Source: Pseudobdellovibrionaceae bacterium
GTDB taxonomy: Bacteria; Bdellovibrionota; Bdellovibrionia; Bdellovibrionales; UBA1609
Length of the DNA: 64,000 nt
Assembly: GCA_020635055.1 (NCBI GenBank)
Contig: JACKAN010000016.1
Coordinates: 16,424 to 80,423, forward strand
Direction: 5' to 3'
The translations under genes and the position numbers were made by a program. The notes beneath the pieces were generated by a model, which was given only the letters and a program-made list of their open reading frames with translations, was not told where the DNA came from and did not search any database. Numbering within the stretch: position 1 is the stretch's first letter; every line of letters starts with the position of its first letter. Shown piece after piece: positions 63,987-64,000 of the stretch.

Positions 63987-64000
63987 ATGAAAGCGAAGCG
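63987..64000 (+). CDS. Start of a gene cut by the window edge
   Basis: AGGAAGA followed 6 nt later by ATG and the codons MKAK. Only four codons are visible, so this rests on the ribosome binding site alone. An ATG 4 nt earlier in another frame is the alternative. Confidence 0.3.

Noticed and set aside
1..64000. CRISPR arrays, cas genes, rRNA operon
   Set aside because: No regularly spaced direct repeats of 24-40 bp and no rRNA-like sequence were seen; the only tRNA is at 38829-38905.

Overview
The window is an AT-rich bacterial chromosome segment from a Gram-negative organism with type IV pili, outer-membrane proteins and many secreted proteins. The gene order pilT-recX-alaS, the block rpsU-yqeY-dnaG-rpoD-tRNA(CAU), a PilZ/type IV pilus toolkit and the low GC content suggest a member of the Bdellovibrionota (Bdellovibrio-like bacteria). 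This placement comes from gene content only and was not tested by a search.

Layout. 0-5 kb is core: pgpA (partial), pilT, recX, alaS. 4.7-9 kb holds small secreted proteins and a run of damaged genes: mutY with a broken C-terminal domain, a TolB-like propeller pseudogene, a frameshifted secreted protein and a DEAD-box helicase whose tail seems to be in another frame. 9-13 kb has an esterase-like hydrolase, pcnB and tatA. 13-19 kb is accessory: a lytic transglycosylase, a C5-methyltransferase stub, an XRE regulator with a palindrome at its start, a phospholipase-like secreted protein and several secreted unknowns. 19-33 kb is mostly metabolic or housekeeping (transketolase, adenosine deaminase family, elbB, PilZ, pirin, carboxylesterase), with a tandem pair of secreted paralogues, a GNAT pseudogene and a RelE/XRE toxin-antitoxin pair. 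33-38 kb carries a FosA-like glyoxalase, an outer-membrane protein gene split by an ISL3 element, a HEPN-like gene and an intact IS256 element. 38.8-43.9 kb returns to core: tRNA, rpoD, dnaG (apparently with a CTG start), yqeY, rpsU, tadA.

43.9-64 kb is a mobile-element graveyard: a DDE (rve) element after tadA, a double-receiver response regulator cut by an IS3 element, an IS256 remnant, three tyrosine-integrase fragments, a second ISL3 copy, and a RAYT (REP-associated transposase) unit with perfect inverted ends inserted directly behind pilB. Further on are a PIN-like/small-protein pair, a second IS3 element, a truncated resolvase with a candidate res site, and a HEAQH metallopeptidase-like gene.

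The most interesting locus is 54.35-58.37 kb: a divergent four-gene cell-wall module. On the minus strand, PadR is translationally coupled to a SEDS (FtsW/RodA-like) glycosyltransferase with an N-terminal permease-prefix domain. On the plus strand, a BlaI/MecI repressor overlaps a BlaR1-like M56 metallopeptidase whose sensor domain is replaced by a complete class-B-PBP-type transpeptidase (SALK, SSN, KTS). The intergenic region holds an overlapping series of perfect inverted repeats built from TACTAA/TTAGTA half-sites. I infer a self-sensing, inducible SEDS-bPBP peptidoglycan synthase, probably carried on an integrative island. A second theme is regulatory: pilT and pilB both have an upstream GAACTTCCGATAA element, and the PilZ gene has a GCCGATAG element; all resemble flagellar sigma-28 promoters.
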